Source: Chryseomicrobium palamuruense (GTDB lineage Bacteria > Bacillota > Bacilli > Bacillales_A > Planococcaceae). From it: a DNA stretch of 64,000 nt. Numbering within the stretch: position 1 is the first letter of the stretch; every line of letters begins with the position of its first letter. Position numbers and translations under genes: made by a program. Location of the stretch: positions 248,001-312,000 of the forward strand of contig NZ_JBHSEF010000023.1 of assembly GCF_042649045.1 (NCBI RefSeq). The letters are read 5' to 3'. The notes beneath the pieces were generated by a model. The model was not told where the DNA came from. It ran no database searches and was given only the letters and a program-made list of their open reading frames with translations. Of the stretch, positions 33,338 through 41,798 are shown in pieces.

Positions 33338-33781
33338 TTAAGGCTTCGAATCAAACATCCCTTTCCCCGTCTCCGGGTCGATTGGCAACGAGGAATGTTC
33401 ATGGGTGATGAGCCAAGACCCGTCTTTTTTCGTTAAACCAAATGTGAACCGGTTGGTCATATGACGCAGTGCTTTTTCGCTCTCTTTCTCGTATCCTGTA
33501 AAGGTGACGGCGCAGTAAATATACGCCAGGTGGTCATTTTCTTCCGTTGTCACGCTATGGAAATGGACTTTGACCACATGTTGGTCGTCACGGAGTTGTG
33601 TGAACCATGCGGTGACACTGTCTCTCCATCCAGCGAGCCCTTTGATTTCCCAGTTCCCCCAGCAGTCATAAATGTGCACGTCGTCATGGTAGGCGGAAAG
33701 AAATTGCTCCACGTCTTGTTCGTACACGGCTGCCGCATAATTAGTGAGTACCTGGTCTACTTCCTGATATAGAGTGGTCAT
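33338..33781 (-). CDS. NTF2-like (SnoaL/DUF4440-type) protein
   Basis: A 147-residue alpha+beta cone protein: YAAAVYEQDVEQFLSAYHDDVHIYD (helix 1 with the DxxxF segment), then W, a G-L-A-G-W-R turn, and paired beta strands ending in a segment on SWLITHEHSSLPID. Members are ketosteroid-isomerase-like enzymes, binding domains or proteins of unknown role; the carboxylates here do not identify a reaction. GGAGATGAG precedes the ATG. It is monocistronic and convergent with the phosphotransferase gene. Confidence 0.72.
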   Translation of the reverse strand: MTTLYQEVDQVLTNYAAAVYEQDVEQFLSAYHDDVHIYDCWGNWEIKGLAGWRDSVTAWFTQLRDDQHVVKVHFHSVTTEENDHLAYIYCAVTFTGYEKESEKALRHMTNRFTFGLTKKDGSWLITHEHSSLPIDPETGKGMFDSKP

Positions 33782-34007
33782 CTACTCATCTCCTTGGGTC
33801 TTTTTAAAATAATGCACCGGACGTATTTTAATCATTTATTATTTAATTATTCAGACAAAATAAGTGTATCATAGATTCTTCTTGCCATATTTTACTATTG
33901 GGTGACATAGATGACAGTCTTCTAACAAATCAGTAGACGCAGTTTTTTTCTGTAGTAGAGAGGGAATTGATAAGGTGTGACAACAGGTTTCACAAAAGGA
34001 GGCTGGA

Positions 34008-34220
34008 ATGATGGCATATCGGACGCACGATACCCACGAGGTAAGAAAAGCAGGCGAAACCACTTCTTACAATGTCGCTCAAGTGTTTTATGAAGAGATG
34101 GGCGAAAAAGAAGAGCGCATGCCTTCCTCAAGCCAGAACGACCACTCCCGCAGCGATGATTCAGACGATAGGAAAAGGAATAAAGAGGACGTAGGCCATA
34201 GAGGCCACTCTTCCTCTTAA
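34008..34220 (+). CDS. Small polar protein of unknown function
   Basis: A 70-residue hydrophilic protein ending in an acidic/Ser-rich tail (SRSDDSDDRKRNKEDVG). AAAGGAGG at 33995-34002 is an excellent ribosome binding site for ATG 34008 or the next ATG 34011, and a perfect terminator follows the stop, so I think it is expressed although its product has low complexity and is probably disordered. An antisense frame covers the same bases but has no binding site. No family recognised. Confidence 0.6.
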   Translation: MMAYRTHDTHEVRKAGETTSYNVAQVFYEEMGEKEERMPSSSQNDHSRSDDSDDRKRNKEDVGHRGHSSS

Positions 34221-34231
34221 ATAGATACAGG

Positions 34232-34266
34232 AAGAGAAGGCCCAACGTGAGCCTTCTCTTTTTGAT
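34232..34266 (+). terminator. Terminator after the small polar-protein gene
   Basis: AAGAGAAGGC pairs with GCCTTCTCTT, followed by TTTGATTTG. Confidence 0.85.
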
Positions 34267-34348
34267 TTGTATAAGAAACTATACAATGTATATTTTTGGT
34301 ATAATCGGGGATGAAGATAATTGACGTTCAAGGGGAGATTGAATACAT

Positions 34349-34885
34349 ATGAAGGCTTTACTTGTCATTGACGTTCAAAATGGAATTGTGAAGATGGGCG
34401 ATTTTGCACAGGAATTATCAATCATTGATAAATTGATTGAGGAATTTAAGCAAGCAAAACTACCCGTAATTTTTATGAAACACGTGGTAGATGAACCGGA
34501 AAATTCTTTGTTCCAAGCGTCCAAAGGAGCAGAGTTGCATGAGTCTGTTCGTGCATATGCGGACGTGGTAATTGAAAAACAGACTCCGAGTTCGTTTTAC
34601 CAAACCAATTTACCTGTCGTCCTTGAAGAAGCAAACGTGGATCATGTGTTCATCACAGGCTTCAATGCAGAGTTTTGCCCTCAGTTCACGGCAATTGCTG
34701 CATTTGACCGAGGTTATCAGGTAACGTATATCGAAGATGCCGTCGGTACCGTCAATACGGACGATACATATGAAATGCCTGGACTCGATGTAAAGGAGTT
34801 CGTGAGTACAGCTTTGCATTGGTCCAGCGTGATTGAGGTTCTTGATTATGAGGAGTATCAGGAAGTTTATGAGGAATTAGTCTAA
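34349..34885 (+). CDS. Isochorismatase-family cysteine hydrolase
   Basis: 178 residues: LLVIDVQNGIV at the N terminus with the catalytic Asp, MKHVVDE, KQTPSSFYQT with the Lys of the triad, and ITGFNAEFCPQFTAIAAFDRGYQVT with the nucleophilic Cys near residue 110. Members hydrolyse amides or isochorismate-type ethers; substrate here unknown. AAGGGGAG precedes the ATG, and TATAAT at 34300-34305 is a likely -10 element. It ends next to the inverted copy of the 109-bp element. Confidence 0.83.
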   Translation: MKALLVIDVQNGIVKMGDFAQELSIIDKLIEEFKQAKLPVIFMKHVVDEPENSLFQASKGAELHESVRAYADVVIEKQTPSSFYQTNLPVVLEEANVDHVFITGFNAEFCPQFTAIAAFDRGYQVTYIEDAVGTVNTDDTYEMPGLDVKEFVSTALHWSSVIEVLDYEEYQEVYEELV

Positions 34886-34941
34886 AAGTGTAATAGCCGG
34901 GTTGATGTAAATTATGAGCAGGGTACACTTTTCATTCTTAG

Positions 34942-35090
34942 GGGACAGGCATCGCCACAATTCTCCCGTGGCTTTGAACCAGCCACAATTGTTCGGCTTC
35001 GCCTCCAATTGAGTCTGATCCCAATCCAGAATGGTGTCGCTGTCTGTCCCCTGGTGGGGGCGGGACCTGCGGCCGGCTGTCGCCCGCCTT
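34942..35090 (-). repeat. Dispersed element with terminal inverted repeats, copy 2 (core 34942-35050)
   Basis: Inverted relative to copy 1 at 19084; the core has exactly the same length, 109 bp. Read on the minus strand it has GGGACAGACAGCGACACC at the left and GGCGATGCCTGTCCC at the right, and the GC-rich flank with GGCGGGCGACAGCCGGCCGC is also conserved, as it is before copy 1. Differences are scattered substitutions that often keep pairing. Confidence 0.85.
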
Positions 35091-35136
35091 GGTCCAGTGT
35101 AGAAATGGTAGGCTTCTCTCATTTAGGAACAGAAAA

Positions 35137-35163
35137 GCCAAACTTCCGCTAGAGAAGTTTGGC
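35137..35163 (-). terminator. Terminator after the Fic gene
   Basis: GCCAAACTTC pairs with GAAGTTTGGC, with TTTTCTG following on the minus strand and GTTTTGGTCT on the plus strand. Nearly the same sequence as the hairpin at 31318. Confidence 0.8.
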
Positions 35164-35179
35164 GTTTTGGTCTATGATG

Positions 35180-36223
35180 TTACAGTTTTCGCCACCTTGC
35201 ACTTCTTCCACGAGTGACCGCTTCTATCTGACCTTCTGCTCTCAGTTCTTTCAAGACACGGTTGATTGTGGCCTCACTAATGTCAGGGCAGGCTTCTTTG
35301 ATGTCACTCTTGGTGAAATAGCCAATTTTCGATTCAATGTAGGAATGAATACGGTGACTCTTCCCACCTGTTTGCGTTTCGAGGATGCCCACGCGGTCTT
35401 CCAATTGTTTATAAGCGGCTACAAATGTACTGAGCAAGTAGTTGATCCACGGGATGATGTCATTCTGGTCCGAATGCCAACCGATAGACGACTGACGTAA
35501 GGATTCATAATAGCCTTCTTTTGTATCTTCAATGACTTTTTCTAAACTGATAAAACGCCCCACTTCATAACCGAATGTATAAAGCAGCAGCAGTGTCAGT
35601 AACCTTGCCATTCGGCCGTTCCCATCATGAAATGGATGAATCGATAGGAAATCGAGAATGAAAACGCTCGTCAAAATAAGAGGATCGACATCTTGTTTTG
35701 ATTTACGCACTTGAAATTCCTCACATACCTTTTCCATCGCATGGGGTGTTTCAAATGAGGATAATGGCTCAAACCGAATGCGAGAGGTTCCGTCCGGTAG
35801 TGTTTCACTAATGACATTGTCACTTTGTTTCCATCTTCCACCTTCTGCCGCAATGTATTTATACATTTCTTTATGCAACTGTAAGATGACGGATGAACGG
35901 GCTGGAATAGCTTCATAGGAGGAGTGAATGAGTTCGAGAACATCTTTATACCCTGCGATTTCTCCTTCAGAGCGGTCAAGCAAAACTGTTTTGTCTTTCA
36001 TAATGGTCTGAAATCGGCGATCTGTGATGACAATTCCCTCAATAGCATTAGACGCCTTGGTGGATTGAATGATGGCTACATCTTTTAAGGCATTTAAGAG
36101 CTGCGGCGCTTGTTTTTTGTATAAGTCCTGTTTTCCTTTGTACTCATTTAACTTGGATAGCAGTTGGACTGTCTCCATGGGCAATAGAAGCTTCGTCAAC
36201 TTTTTATAATTAAATCCCCTCAT
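35180..36223 (-). CDS. Fic-family protein with self-inhibitory motif and C-terminal winged helix
   Basis: 347 residues. HPFHDGNGRMAR (about 197-208) is the Fic catalytic motif with His, which transfers AMP or another nucleotide moiety to a hydroxyl group. STKASNAIEGI near residue 55-65 matches the inhibitory (S/T)xxxE(G/N) helix, placing it in class II, where the same chain inhibits its own site. The last ~60 residues (YFTKSDIKEACPDISEATINRVLKEL, first part) form a winged helix. The gene is alone. A perfect inverted repeat 82-107 bases upstream could be its own operator. The target is unknown. Confidence 0.88.
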   Translation of the reverse strand: MRGFNYKKLTKLLLPMETVQLLSKLNEYKGKQDLYKKQAPQLLNALKDVAIIQSTKASNAIEGIVITDRRFQTIMKDKTVLLDRSEGEIAGYKDVLELIHSSYEAIPARSSVILQLHKEMYKYIAAEGGRWKQSDNVISETLPDGTSRIRFEPLSSFETPHAMEKVCEEFQVRKSKQDVDPLILTSVFILDFLSIHPFHDGNGRMARLLTLLLLYTFGYEVGRFISLEKVIEDTKEGYYESLRQSSIGWHSDQNDIIPWINYLLSTFVAAYKQLEDRVGILETQTGGKSHRIHSYIESKIGYFTKSDIKEACPDISEATINRVLKELRAEGQIEAVTRGRSARWRKL

Positions 36224-36304
36224 CTAAACACCACCTTTAATAAGGTCATTTTATAATAAATGATATCGTTTATCTAGTTATGACCCTATTTAAATAGAAT
36301 AAAC

Positions 36305-36330
36305 ATAGTCATTTAATCAAAAATGACTAT
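36305..36330. promoter_or_regulatory. Perfect inverted repeat upstream of the Fic gene
   Basis: ATAGTCATTT and AAATGACTAT are exact complements around a six-base spacer. A related half site, GGTCATTTTATAATAAATGATA, lies nearer the gene at about 36244-36265. Probably an operator; the winged helix of the Fic protein is one candidate binder. Confidence 0.5.
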
Positions 36331-36438
36331 ATTTACTTATTTGATGATTGCATTTGTACAAAGAAGTGAGTTCAACTATCAATCTCCGGGATAAGATATC
36401 CATAAATGAGTGGAGTTTAAATTGTATAAATATCTCCT

Positions 36439-38358
36439 TTATAGTTGCTTCTCCTCAATCTCCGCAACCACCTTGTCCATAAATCCTTCCAGCTCAATCG
36501 ATACAGAGTTCTTTTCGCCGTGTCGGCGAACATGGACTGTTCCGGCATTCGCTTCCTCATCCCCGACCACTACAATGTACGGAATCTTTTTCAGTTGAGC
36601 TTCACGCATCTTGTACCCGAGTTTTTCTTCCCGAAGGTCGACCTCTGCCCGAATTCCTGCATCTCTGAGTCGCTGCTGAACAGACTGTGCGTAGCTACCG
36701 TGAATGCTAGAAGAGACCGCAATCACCTGTACTTGTACGGGTGCGAGCCAGACCGGAAACACACCCGCAAAGTGCTCGATCAAAATGCCGAAGAAACGGT
36801 CAATCGAACCAAAGACAGCACGGTGGATGACGACGGGACGCGCTTTGTCATTGTCTTCGTTGATATACGTCAGATCAAACTTCTGTGGCAACTGGAAGTC
36901 GAGCTGGATTGTGGCGCACTGGTGGCTCCGCTTTATCGCATCATTGATATGGATATCAATTTTCGGTCCGTAAAACGCTCCGTCTCCTTCGTTTACCCGG
37001 TACGGGAAGTTCATCCGTTTCAGTACGTTCTCGAGAGCCGCTTCCGCCTGATCCCAAAGTGCCCGTTCACCCATATACGATTCCGGACGTGTCGACAGCT
37101 CAATCTCATACGTAAAGCCAAAGATTCGGTAGACGTGATCGATGATCTGTAAGGCGAGTGTGATCTCGTCCTCGATCTGATTTGGCGTCACAAAAATATG
37201 GGCATCGTCCTGACAGAATGAGCGGACGCGCAGCATGCCGTTCAGTGCCCCACTAAACTCATGACGATGGACCTGCCCAAATTCCGCCATGCGAATGGGT
37301 AAGTCGCGATACGAGTGTAGCCCGTTCTTGTAAATCAGCATATGCCCCGGACAGTTCATCGGCTTCAACGCAAACGTCTGCTCATCAACCTGAGAGAAGT
37401 ACATGTTCTCCTTGTAATGGTCCCAGTGGCCGGACTGTTCCCACAGACGTTGATTCATCATTGTCGGCGTACGCACTTCTTTGTAATCATAGCTTGTCTG
37501 TAAGTCGCGCAGGAAGGCTTCCAGTTCATTACGGATAATTTGGCCGTTCGGTAAATAGAACGGCATACCTGGCGCCTCTTCAGAGAACATAAATAACTCA
37601 AGTTCCTTGCCGATCTTGCGGTGGTTCCGTCTGTGCGCCTCTTCCACAAACTGCTCGTACTCTTTCAGCTGCCGCTTCGACGCAAACGCCACCCCGTAGA
37701 TTCGCTGCAACATTTGATTTTGACTATCGCCTCGCCAGTAAGCACCGGACACGTGCGTCAGCTTGAAGGCTTTCAAGAAATGTGTGGAAGGCACATGGGG
37801 TCCTCGGCATAAATCCATGAATTCACCTTGATGATACACGGAGAGAACCATTTCTTCCGGAAGGCCCTGAATCAATTCCTGTTTCAGCGGGTCCTTAGCA
37901 AATCGACGGTTGGCTTCTTCTCGTGAGATCTCCTCCCGGCGAAATGCGAGATTCTCTGAAACGATCTTGTTCATCTCTTTTTCAAGTCGTTCGAGGTCTT
38001 TTTCTGTCAAAGAAACTTCTACATCCACGTCATAATAAAAACCGTGTTCAATGACCGGACCGACACCGAACGAAGCGTCCGGATACAGGCGTTGGATGGC
38101 CTGCGCGAGGATGTGCGCAGCGGAATGCCGCATGACGTGAAGACCTTCTGCTGAATCTAGATCGTAAAGGATCAGGTCTGCATCTTCTACGACAGGTTTC
38201 TCAAGATCGACGAGGACGCCATTCAATTTCGCTACGACGCTTCGTTTCTTCAGGCCCGGACTGATGGCTCCTGCAATTTCTTTGATTGTACTGCCAAGTG
38301 CAAACGATTTGTGCTCTCCGTTTGGCAAGTTTACTTCGATTTCTTGTTGGTTGATCAT
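36439..38358 (-). CDS. thrS: Threonine-tRNA ligase
   Basis: 639 residues, the full bacterial length: TGS domain (about 1-60), editing/SAD domain with HSAAHILAQA and its HxxxH metal site (about 70-225), class II catalytic core (about 240-530; TPTMMNQRLWEQSGHW, MNCPGHMLIYK with the zinc-binding Cys, FSGALNGMLRVRSFCQDDAHIF), and the C-terminal anticodon-binding domain. I start at ATG 38358 because GAGGAG precedes it; the frame runs upstream into the T-box leader. Two complete tandem T-boxes lie upstream, so expression responds to uncharged tRNA-Thr. Confidence 0.96.
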   Translation of the reverse strand: MINQQEIEVNLPNGEHKSFALGSTIKEIAGAISPGLKKRSVVAKLNGVLVDLEKPVVEDADLILYDLDSAEGLHVMRHSAAHILAQAIQRLYPDASFGVGPVIEHGFYYDVDVEVSLTEKDLERLEKEMNKIVSENLAFRREEISREEANRRFAKDPLKQELIQGLPEEMVLSVYHQGEFMDLCRGPHVPSTHFLKAFKLTHVSGAYWRGDSQNQMLQRIYGVAFASKRQLKEYEQFVEEAHRRNHRKIGKELELFMFSEEAPGMPFYLPNGQIIRNELEAFLRDLQTSYDYKEVRTPTMMNQRLWEQSGHWDHYKENMYFSQVDEQTFALKPMNCPGHMLIYKNGLHSYRDLPIRMAEFGQVHRHEFSGALNGMLRVRSFCQDDAHIFVTPNQIEDEITLALQIIDHVYRIFGFTYEIELSTRPESYMGERALWDQAEAALENVLKRMNFPYRVNEGDGAFYGPKIDIHINDAIKRSHQCATIQLDFQLPQKFDLTYINEDNDKARPVVIHRAVFGSIDRFFGILIEHFAGVFPVWLAPVQVQVIAVSSSIHGSYAQSVQQRLRDAGIRAEVDLREEKLGYKMREAQLKKIPYIVVVGDEEANAGTVHVRRHGEKNSVSIELEGFMDKVVAEIEEKQL

Positions 38359-38380
38359 CTTTCCCACTCCTCGAGTAATT

Positions 38381-38636
38381 AAAATAGACACACGCATCCC
38401 AATAAGGGACGAGTGTGTCTTTTACCCGTGGTTCCACCCAGCTTCCCGTCATCATGACGGCTCTGTTCCGCTTTATCGCAGCGTCTACGGTACTCATTAC
38501 TATACCTTCACAAGTACACCTCAGAGGTGGTAAATGGTTCGTCAGTGTTAGGAAGCTCGCAGCATTCGCTTCCCTCTCTGAAACCTGGTCAGAACCATTC
38601 TTGTCCTCATCTTCGTCTTCTTTATTCGATTCCATA
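38381..38636 (-). ncRNA. T-box leader 1 (gene-proximal), tRNA-Thr responsive
   Basis: Minus-strand leader. GGTGGAACCACGGG (38439-38426) is the T-box antiterminator bulge sequence; immediately after it lies a terminator (AGACACACTCGTCCC with GGGATGCGTGTGTCT, then ATTTTAATT) at 38420-38381. Upstream are the GCGATAAAGCGGAACAGAG stem III region and an ACC in TTTACCACC, a plausible threonine specifier. About 256 bases, ending 23 bases before thrS. Confidence 0.93.
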
Positions 38637-38905
38637 CAAAAAGACACACGCATCCCAATAAGGGACGAGTGTGTCTTTTACCCGTGGTTCCACCCAGCTT
38701 CCCGTCGCAATGACGGCTCTGTTCCGCTTTATCGCAGCGCCTACGGTACTTATTACTCTACATTCACAAGTACTACTCAAAGGTGGTAAATCTCTCCGCA
38801 GCGTTAGGAAGCTCTCAGCTTATACTTCCTTCTCTGGAAACCTGGTCAGAAACATTCATGTCCTTCTCTTCGCATCTCAAATTGCTTTCCGTTACTATAT
38901 AGTTT
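38637..38905 (-). ncRNA. T-box leader 2 (promoter-proximal), tandem copy
   Basis: It has the same elements in the same order as leader 1: TTTACCACC, GCGATAAAGCGGAACAGAG, GGTGGAACCACGGG (38695-38682) and a terminator of almost the same sequence (38678-38637). The two leaders are highly similar over their 3' halves and less so in stem I, as expected from an internal duplication followed by drift. Confidence 0.92.
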
Positions 38906-38923
38906 TTTTGACGGTGTTGTCAA
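38894..38923 (-). promoter_or_regulatory. thrS promoter
   Basis: On the minus strand TTGACA (38923-38918) is followed, 16-18 bp later, by TATATA/TATAGT (38901-38894), just upstream of leader 2. Confidence 0.7.
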
Positions 38924-38968
38924 TTACCTTTTTCATTTTCAGAGAGTTCAATCCTTTGATCTGTGTGG

Positions 38969-39790
38969 TTAAGCTGTGTAGGTGTAATAATCCTGCGCAT
39001 GGTGCACTTCAAATCCGACCGATTCATAAAGGCGAAGGGCATGGGCGTTCGTCGCTTCGACTTCGAGGTGAACGGAATAGCCAGCTGCACTTTGTTCTTT
39101 GACGATGCGCTGCAGCACCTTGCGTCCGATGCCTTTTCCCTGATACTCGGGTAAAATGGCGAAGCCATAGATCCACGCCTGTCCGTCCTCCCGCTTCACA
39201 CGCAACTTCCCTACAGGTACCTCTTCTACTTCAATCATCCATAGATCCGTATCAGGTTCTGCTGTAATACGACCTTCTGTTGCGATGGAGTCTTCTCGTG
39301 TCAGACCGAAGGCTTCGACATCGAGCTGGATGCGCAGTTCATTATCTTTCGTTTCGGCAGGCCGGAGTAAAAAGCCGCTTGCTTCTTCCAGTTCTCGTGA
39401 GCGCCACTTCATCTGATGTTCTGAAAAGGCATAGTCAGCTCCCTGTTTCTTAAGGAACTGTTTCGCTGCTTCTGAACTTGCCGGAGCATTTAAGAGAATC
39501 TTCGTAAATCCGAGTTCGTGAACGGTTGCCATTCCGTCCTGAAACACTTTCGTGAAGTGCCCTTTCCATCGTTCAGACGGTTTCACCATTCCCGTCACTT
39601 CCACCGTCGAACCAAATCCATAGAGACCAAGGAACGCCACCAGTTCGTCTCCTTCGTAATGAAAGAAATCCATCCGGTCTGACTCCCTCTCCCGGAGCAT
39701 CTCCCAGTTTAGTTTTATCTCCAATCCGTCATGGTCTTCGACTTCTTTTTGTAAGTGTTCAATGGCTTTTAAATGCGTATCGAGTAACAT
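38969..39790 (-). CDS. Double-GNAT N-acetyltransferase
   Basis: 273 residues built of two GNAT folds. The N-terminal one (about 1-135) lacks a clear acetyl-CoA loop and may be structural. The C-terminal one (about 135-273) has FAILPEYQGKGIGRKVLQRIV with the QGKGIG pyrophosphate loop and a segment ending NAHALRLYESVGFEV, so it is the active half. Substrate unknown. The start codon is just after the stop of the NUDIX gene, with AAAGGAG upstream, so the two are coupled. Confidence 0.82.
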   Translation of the reverse strand: MLLDTHLKAIEHLQKEVEDHDGLEIKLNWEMLRERESDRMDFFHYEGDELVAFLGLYGFGSTVEVTGMVKPSERWKGHFTKVFQDGMATVHELGFTKILLNAPASSEAAKQFLKKQGADYAFSEHQMKWRSRELEEASGFLLRPAETKDNELRIQLDVEAFGLTREDSIATEGRITAEPDTDLWMIEVEEVPVGKLRVKREDGQAWIYGFAILPEYQGKGIGRKVLQRIVKEQSAAGYSVHLEVEATNAHALRLYESVGFEVHHAQDYYTYTA

Positions 39791-40336
39791 CTATTTCTCC
39801 TTTAGAACGTGTATCGTTCGTTGTTTAATGATTTCCGCCATGACCCGGTTTTCGCGTTCAATATAAAAATTCATGTTTGGGTCGAGCGGAATCGTCTCAT
39901 TGATAGCGATCGCCTCTTCCGGGCGGATCCAGACGGCATGAAACCCTTGATCAATCTCTTCTTCCGTCAATGCTATGGGTTGCTGTTTCTGTGTGGGAAG
40001 CGATACATAATAATACGGCGAAGTCTGGCAGTACCAAGCCCCTTTTTGAACCCGGTCCGGATGAGACTGGATGACCGTTCCGGCAAGCTCCCCGATGGTT
40101 GCATCGACATAGCCGGTTTCTTCAAGCACTTCCCGCTTGAGTGCCGTGCGTTCATCTTCCCCAGCTTCCATCCCCCCTCCCGGAAACTTATAGTCCCCAC
40201 GGATAGACTTCATCATCAATAGCTCTTCCCCGGATTCCATAATGGCGCGGACACCTGTACGTGTGATAACAGGAACACCATCTGGCACAGGCTCTCCTAG
40301 ATGGATATAAAACGGTTCCTGAATTCGTTGTGACAC
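39791..40336 (-). CDS. NUDIX hydrolase
   Basis: 181 residues. GGGMEAGEDERTALKREVLEE followed by TGY is the Nudix box (quoted in two parts because of its length). An upstream FPGGG and an aromatic-rich C-terminal half follow the usual fold. I start it at GTG 40336, six bases after GAGGGG; the upstream open stretch (27 codons) has no binding site. It is directly followed by the double-GNAT gene, and the pair probably forms one transcript. A role in processing a nucleotide or coenzyme diphosphate is likely, the substrate unknown. Confidence 0.8.
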   Translation of the reverse strand: MSQRIQEPFYIHLGEPVPDGVPVITRTGVRAIMESGEELLMMKSIRGDYKFPGGGMEAGEDERTALKREVLEETGYVDATIGELAGTVIQSHPDRVQKGAWYCQTSPYYYVSLPTQKQQPIALTEEEIDQGFHAVWIRPEEAIAINETIPLDPNMNFYIERENRVMAEIIKQRTIHVLKEK

Positions 40337-40717
40337 GATGATCCCCTCTTTCTTATGACCTGTTCCTAAGTTCCACGGGGAACACGGGTTAGTCTTGTTC
40401 ATTAGCTCGCGGAACATTTAAAATTTTCACAAGCTGTTCCCTCTTCTGCCCACTCATTGTATTCATCAGCAGACAAACCCTTATTTTTTGATGATTGCGA
40501 CATTTCTTTCCCCTAGTATACTTTTTGTTGAACGGGTGTTCAATAATGGTCTGTGAATAGGATTAGGGTAGACTCATAGGCCTCCACACGACAAAGAAGC
40601 ACCGTCTTTTATTCCCTCGGTTCCTCGTTTGGTGCCCCTAGTTGAATATGGGAACTACTTCATTCCCGACCGTATAAAAAAGCACCGAATCATTGACGAT
40701 TCGGCGCTTATCTATTC
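40337..40717. other. Intergenic stretch with the terminator of the following GNAT gene
   Basis: About 380 bases without a gene. AGCACCGAATC pairs with GATTCGGCGCT at 40681-40708, with a T-run on the minus strand: the terminator of the GNAT gene ending at 40718. The NUDIX promoter should lie in the 40430-40560 part. Nothing else seen. Confidence 0.6.
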
Positions 40718-41122
40718 TTATTCTCCCGCTTGGCGGTCGTAATTGCGGAAAATCATGCTGTTTCCGCGAACCATGCCGAACTTTTCGTAGTACGCGACCA
40801 GGTCATCGTCACACGCAAGGTCGATCATGTAGAGATGACGAAGCTCTGCGAACATTCGCTTCACAAGTTCGGTACCAATCCCTTGTCCTTTGTAGGACGG
40901 AACCACTTCCAAGAACGGAATGTAGGCGGACAATACCCCGTCACTGACTGCCGTGATAAAACCAATTACGCGATTTGTTTCCGGTTCGATGGCTACCACC
41001 ACATGGCTACTGTTCTTTAAGAGTTTCAAGTGCGTTTCCGGGCTAGGCGGGTTGGGCCAGCCGTCAAAGAATTCCGTGAGCTGGGCAGGTGTGATGTCGT
41101 CTACTGTATTTTGATAGTGCAT
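40718..41122 (-). CDS. GNAT-family N-acetyltransferase
   Basis: A 134-residue minimal GNAT: VVAIEPETNRVIGFITAVSDG (beta 2-3, first part), IPFLEVVPSYKGQGIGTELVKRM with the QGIG acetyl-CoA loop near residue 83, and LACDDDLVAYYEKFGM at the C-terminal strand. YYEKFGM replaces the usual YEKxGF. Substrate unknown. AAAAGGAGAG precedes the ATG. A terminator follows, so it is monocistronic. Confidence 0.83.
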   Translation of the reverse strand: MHYQNTVDDITPAQLTEFFDGWPNPPSPETHLKLLKNSSHVVVAIEPETNRVIGFITAVSDGVLSAYIPFLEVVPSYKGQGIGTELVKRMFAELRHLYMIDLACDDDLVAYYEKFGMVRGNSMIFRNYDRQAGE

Positions 41123-41303
41123 AGATAATCTCTCCTTTTCATGTGATTTTGAAAAAGAGAGAAACTCAATTGTACAACAACATGGGCAAAACCCTTTCTA
41201 TGGCTATGTCGATATTGGTTTGATACGTTTCTACATCCTCTTGCTACGTGTGTAGACTAGGATGCCTCATTTTTCCTTATGTTACCACAACATACGAATC
41301 AAT

Positions 41304-41681
41304 CTAAAACATGCCTTCCTCATTCACCATCTCATCGCCTTCTGGAACAGCCTGTCCAACGTCCCATAGTTCAGCAATCCGGCCATCTTTGAATCGAAAG
41401 AAATGCACAACCGCGTAGCCTGAATGGTTTTCATCTGGCTTCACATGAGAATAGACAGATACGTGATTGCCTTCCTCTACGGCAAGCTGTACTTCTAGGC
41501 TCTTTGTCGGATTCATCGCGGACGCTTCTTTCATGCCTTCTTTAAGAGACGTCGCGTCTCCTTTGTAATACGGGTTATGGTGACGAAACCCTTCTGCGAC
41601 GTAAGTTTTATACACTTCTTCTACATTCCCTGTTGCTGCTCCTTGCAAGAAGGCAATGGCTTTGTCTTTTAATGAATTCAT
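41304..41681 (-). CDS. SnoaL-like / NTF2-fold protein
   Basis: 125 residues: AIAFLQGAATGNVEEVYKTY, then FRHHNPYYKGDATSLKEGM with the His/Asn pair typical of SnoaL-like polyketide-cyclase relatives, SVYSHVKPD, and VVHFFRFKDGRIAELWDVGQ with the Asp/Trp motif near the end. This group is usually annotated as a nuclear transport factor 2 family or predicted SnoaL-like aldol condensation-type enzyme, with no known substrate. I start at ATG 41681, since AAGGGGACCTC is correctly spaced; 27 more codons upstream have no binding site. Confidence 0.75.
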   Translation of the reverse strand: MNSLKDKAIAFLQGAATGNVEEVYKTYVAEGFRHHNPYYKGDATSLKEGMKEASAMNPTKSLEVQLAVEEGNHVSVYSHVKPDENHSGYAVVHFFRFKDGRIAELWDVGQAVPEGDEMVNEEGMF

Positions 41682-41798
41682 ATTGAGGTCCCCTTTCCCG
41701 TTTCCTACTTTAAGCAATCGACCTATTCTCTTCACTGTGCCACGAATCCGTACGTCCGGCAACCTTTAGAAGGTATCTTCTTAAGAGCACCCCATCGC

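Noticed and set aside
36445..37152. 235-codon open frame on the plus strand
   Set aside because: Antisense to thrS, no ribosome binding site, and Cys/His/Arg-rich wording typical of a shadow of a GC-balanced gene.
38415..39102. Two plus-strand frames across the thrS leaders
   Set aside because: They translate the tandem T-boxes in the antisense direction; their similarity to one another only reflects the duplicated RNA leader.
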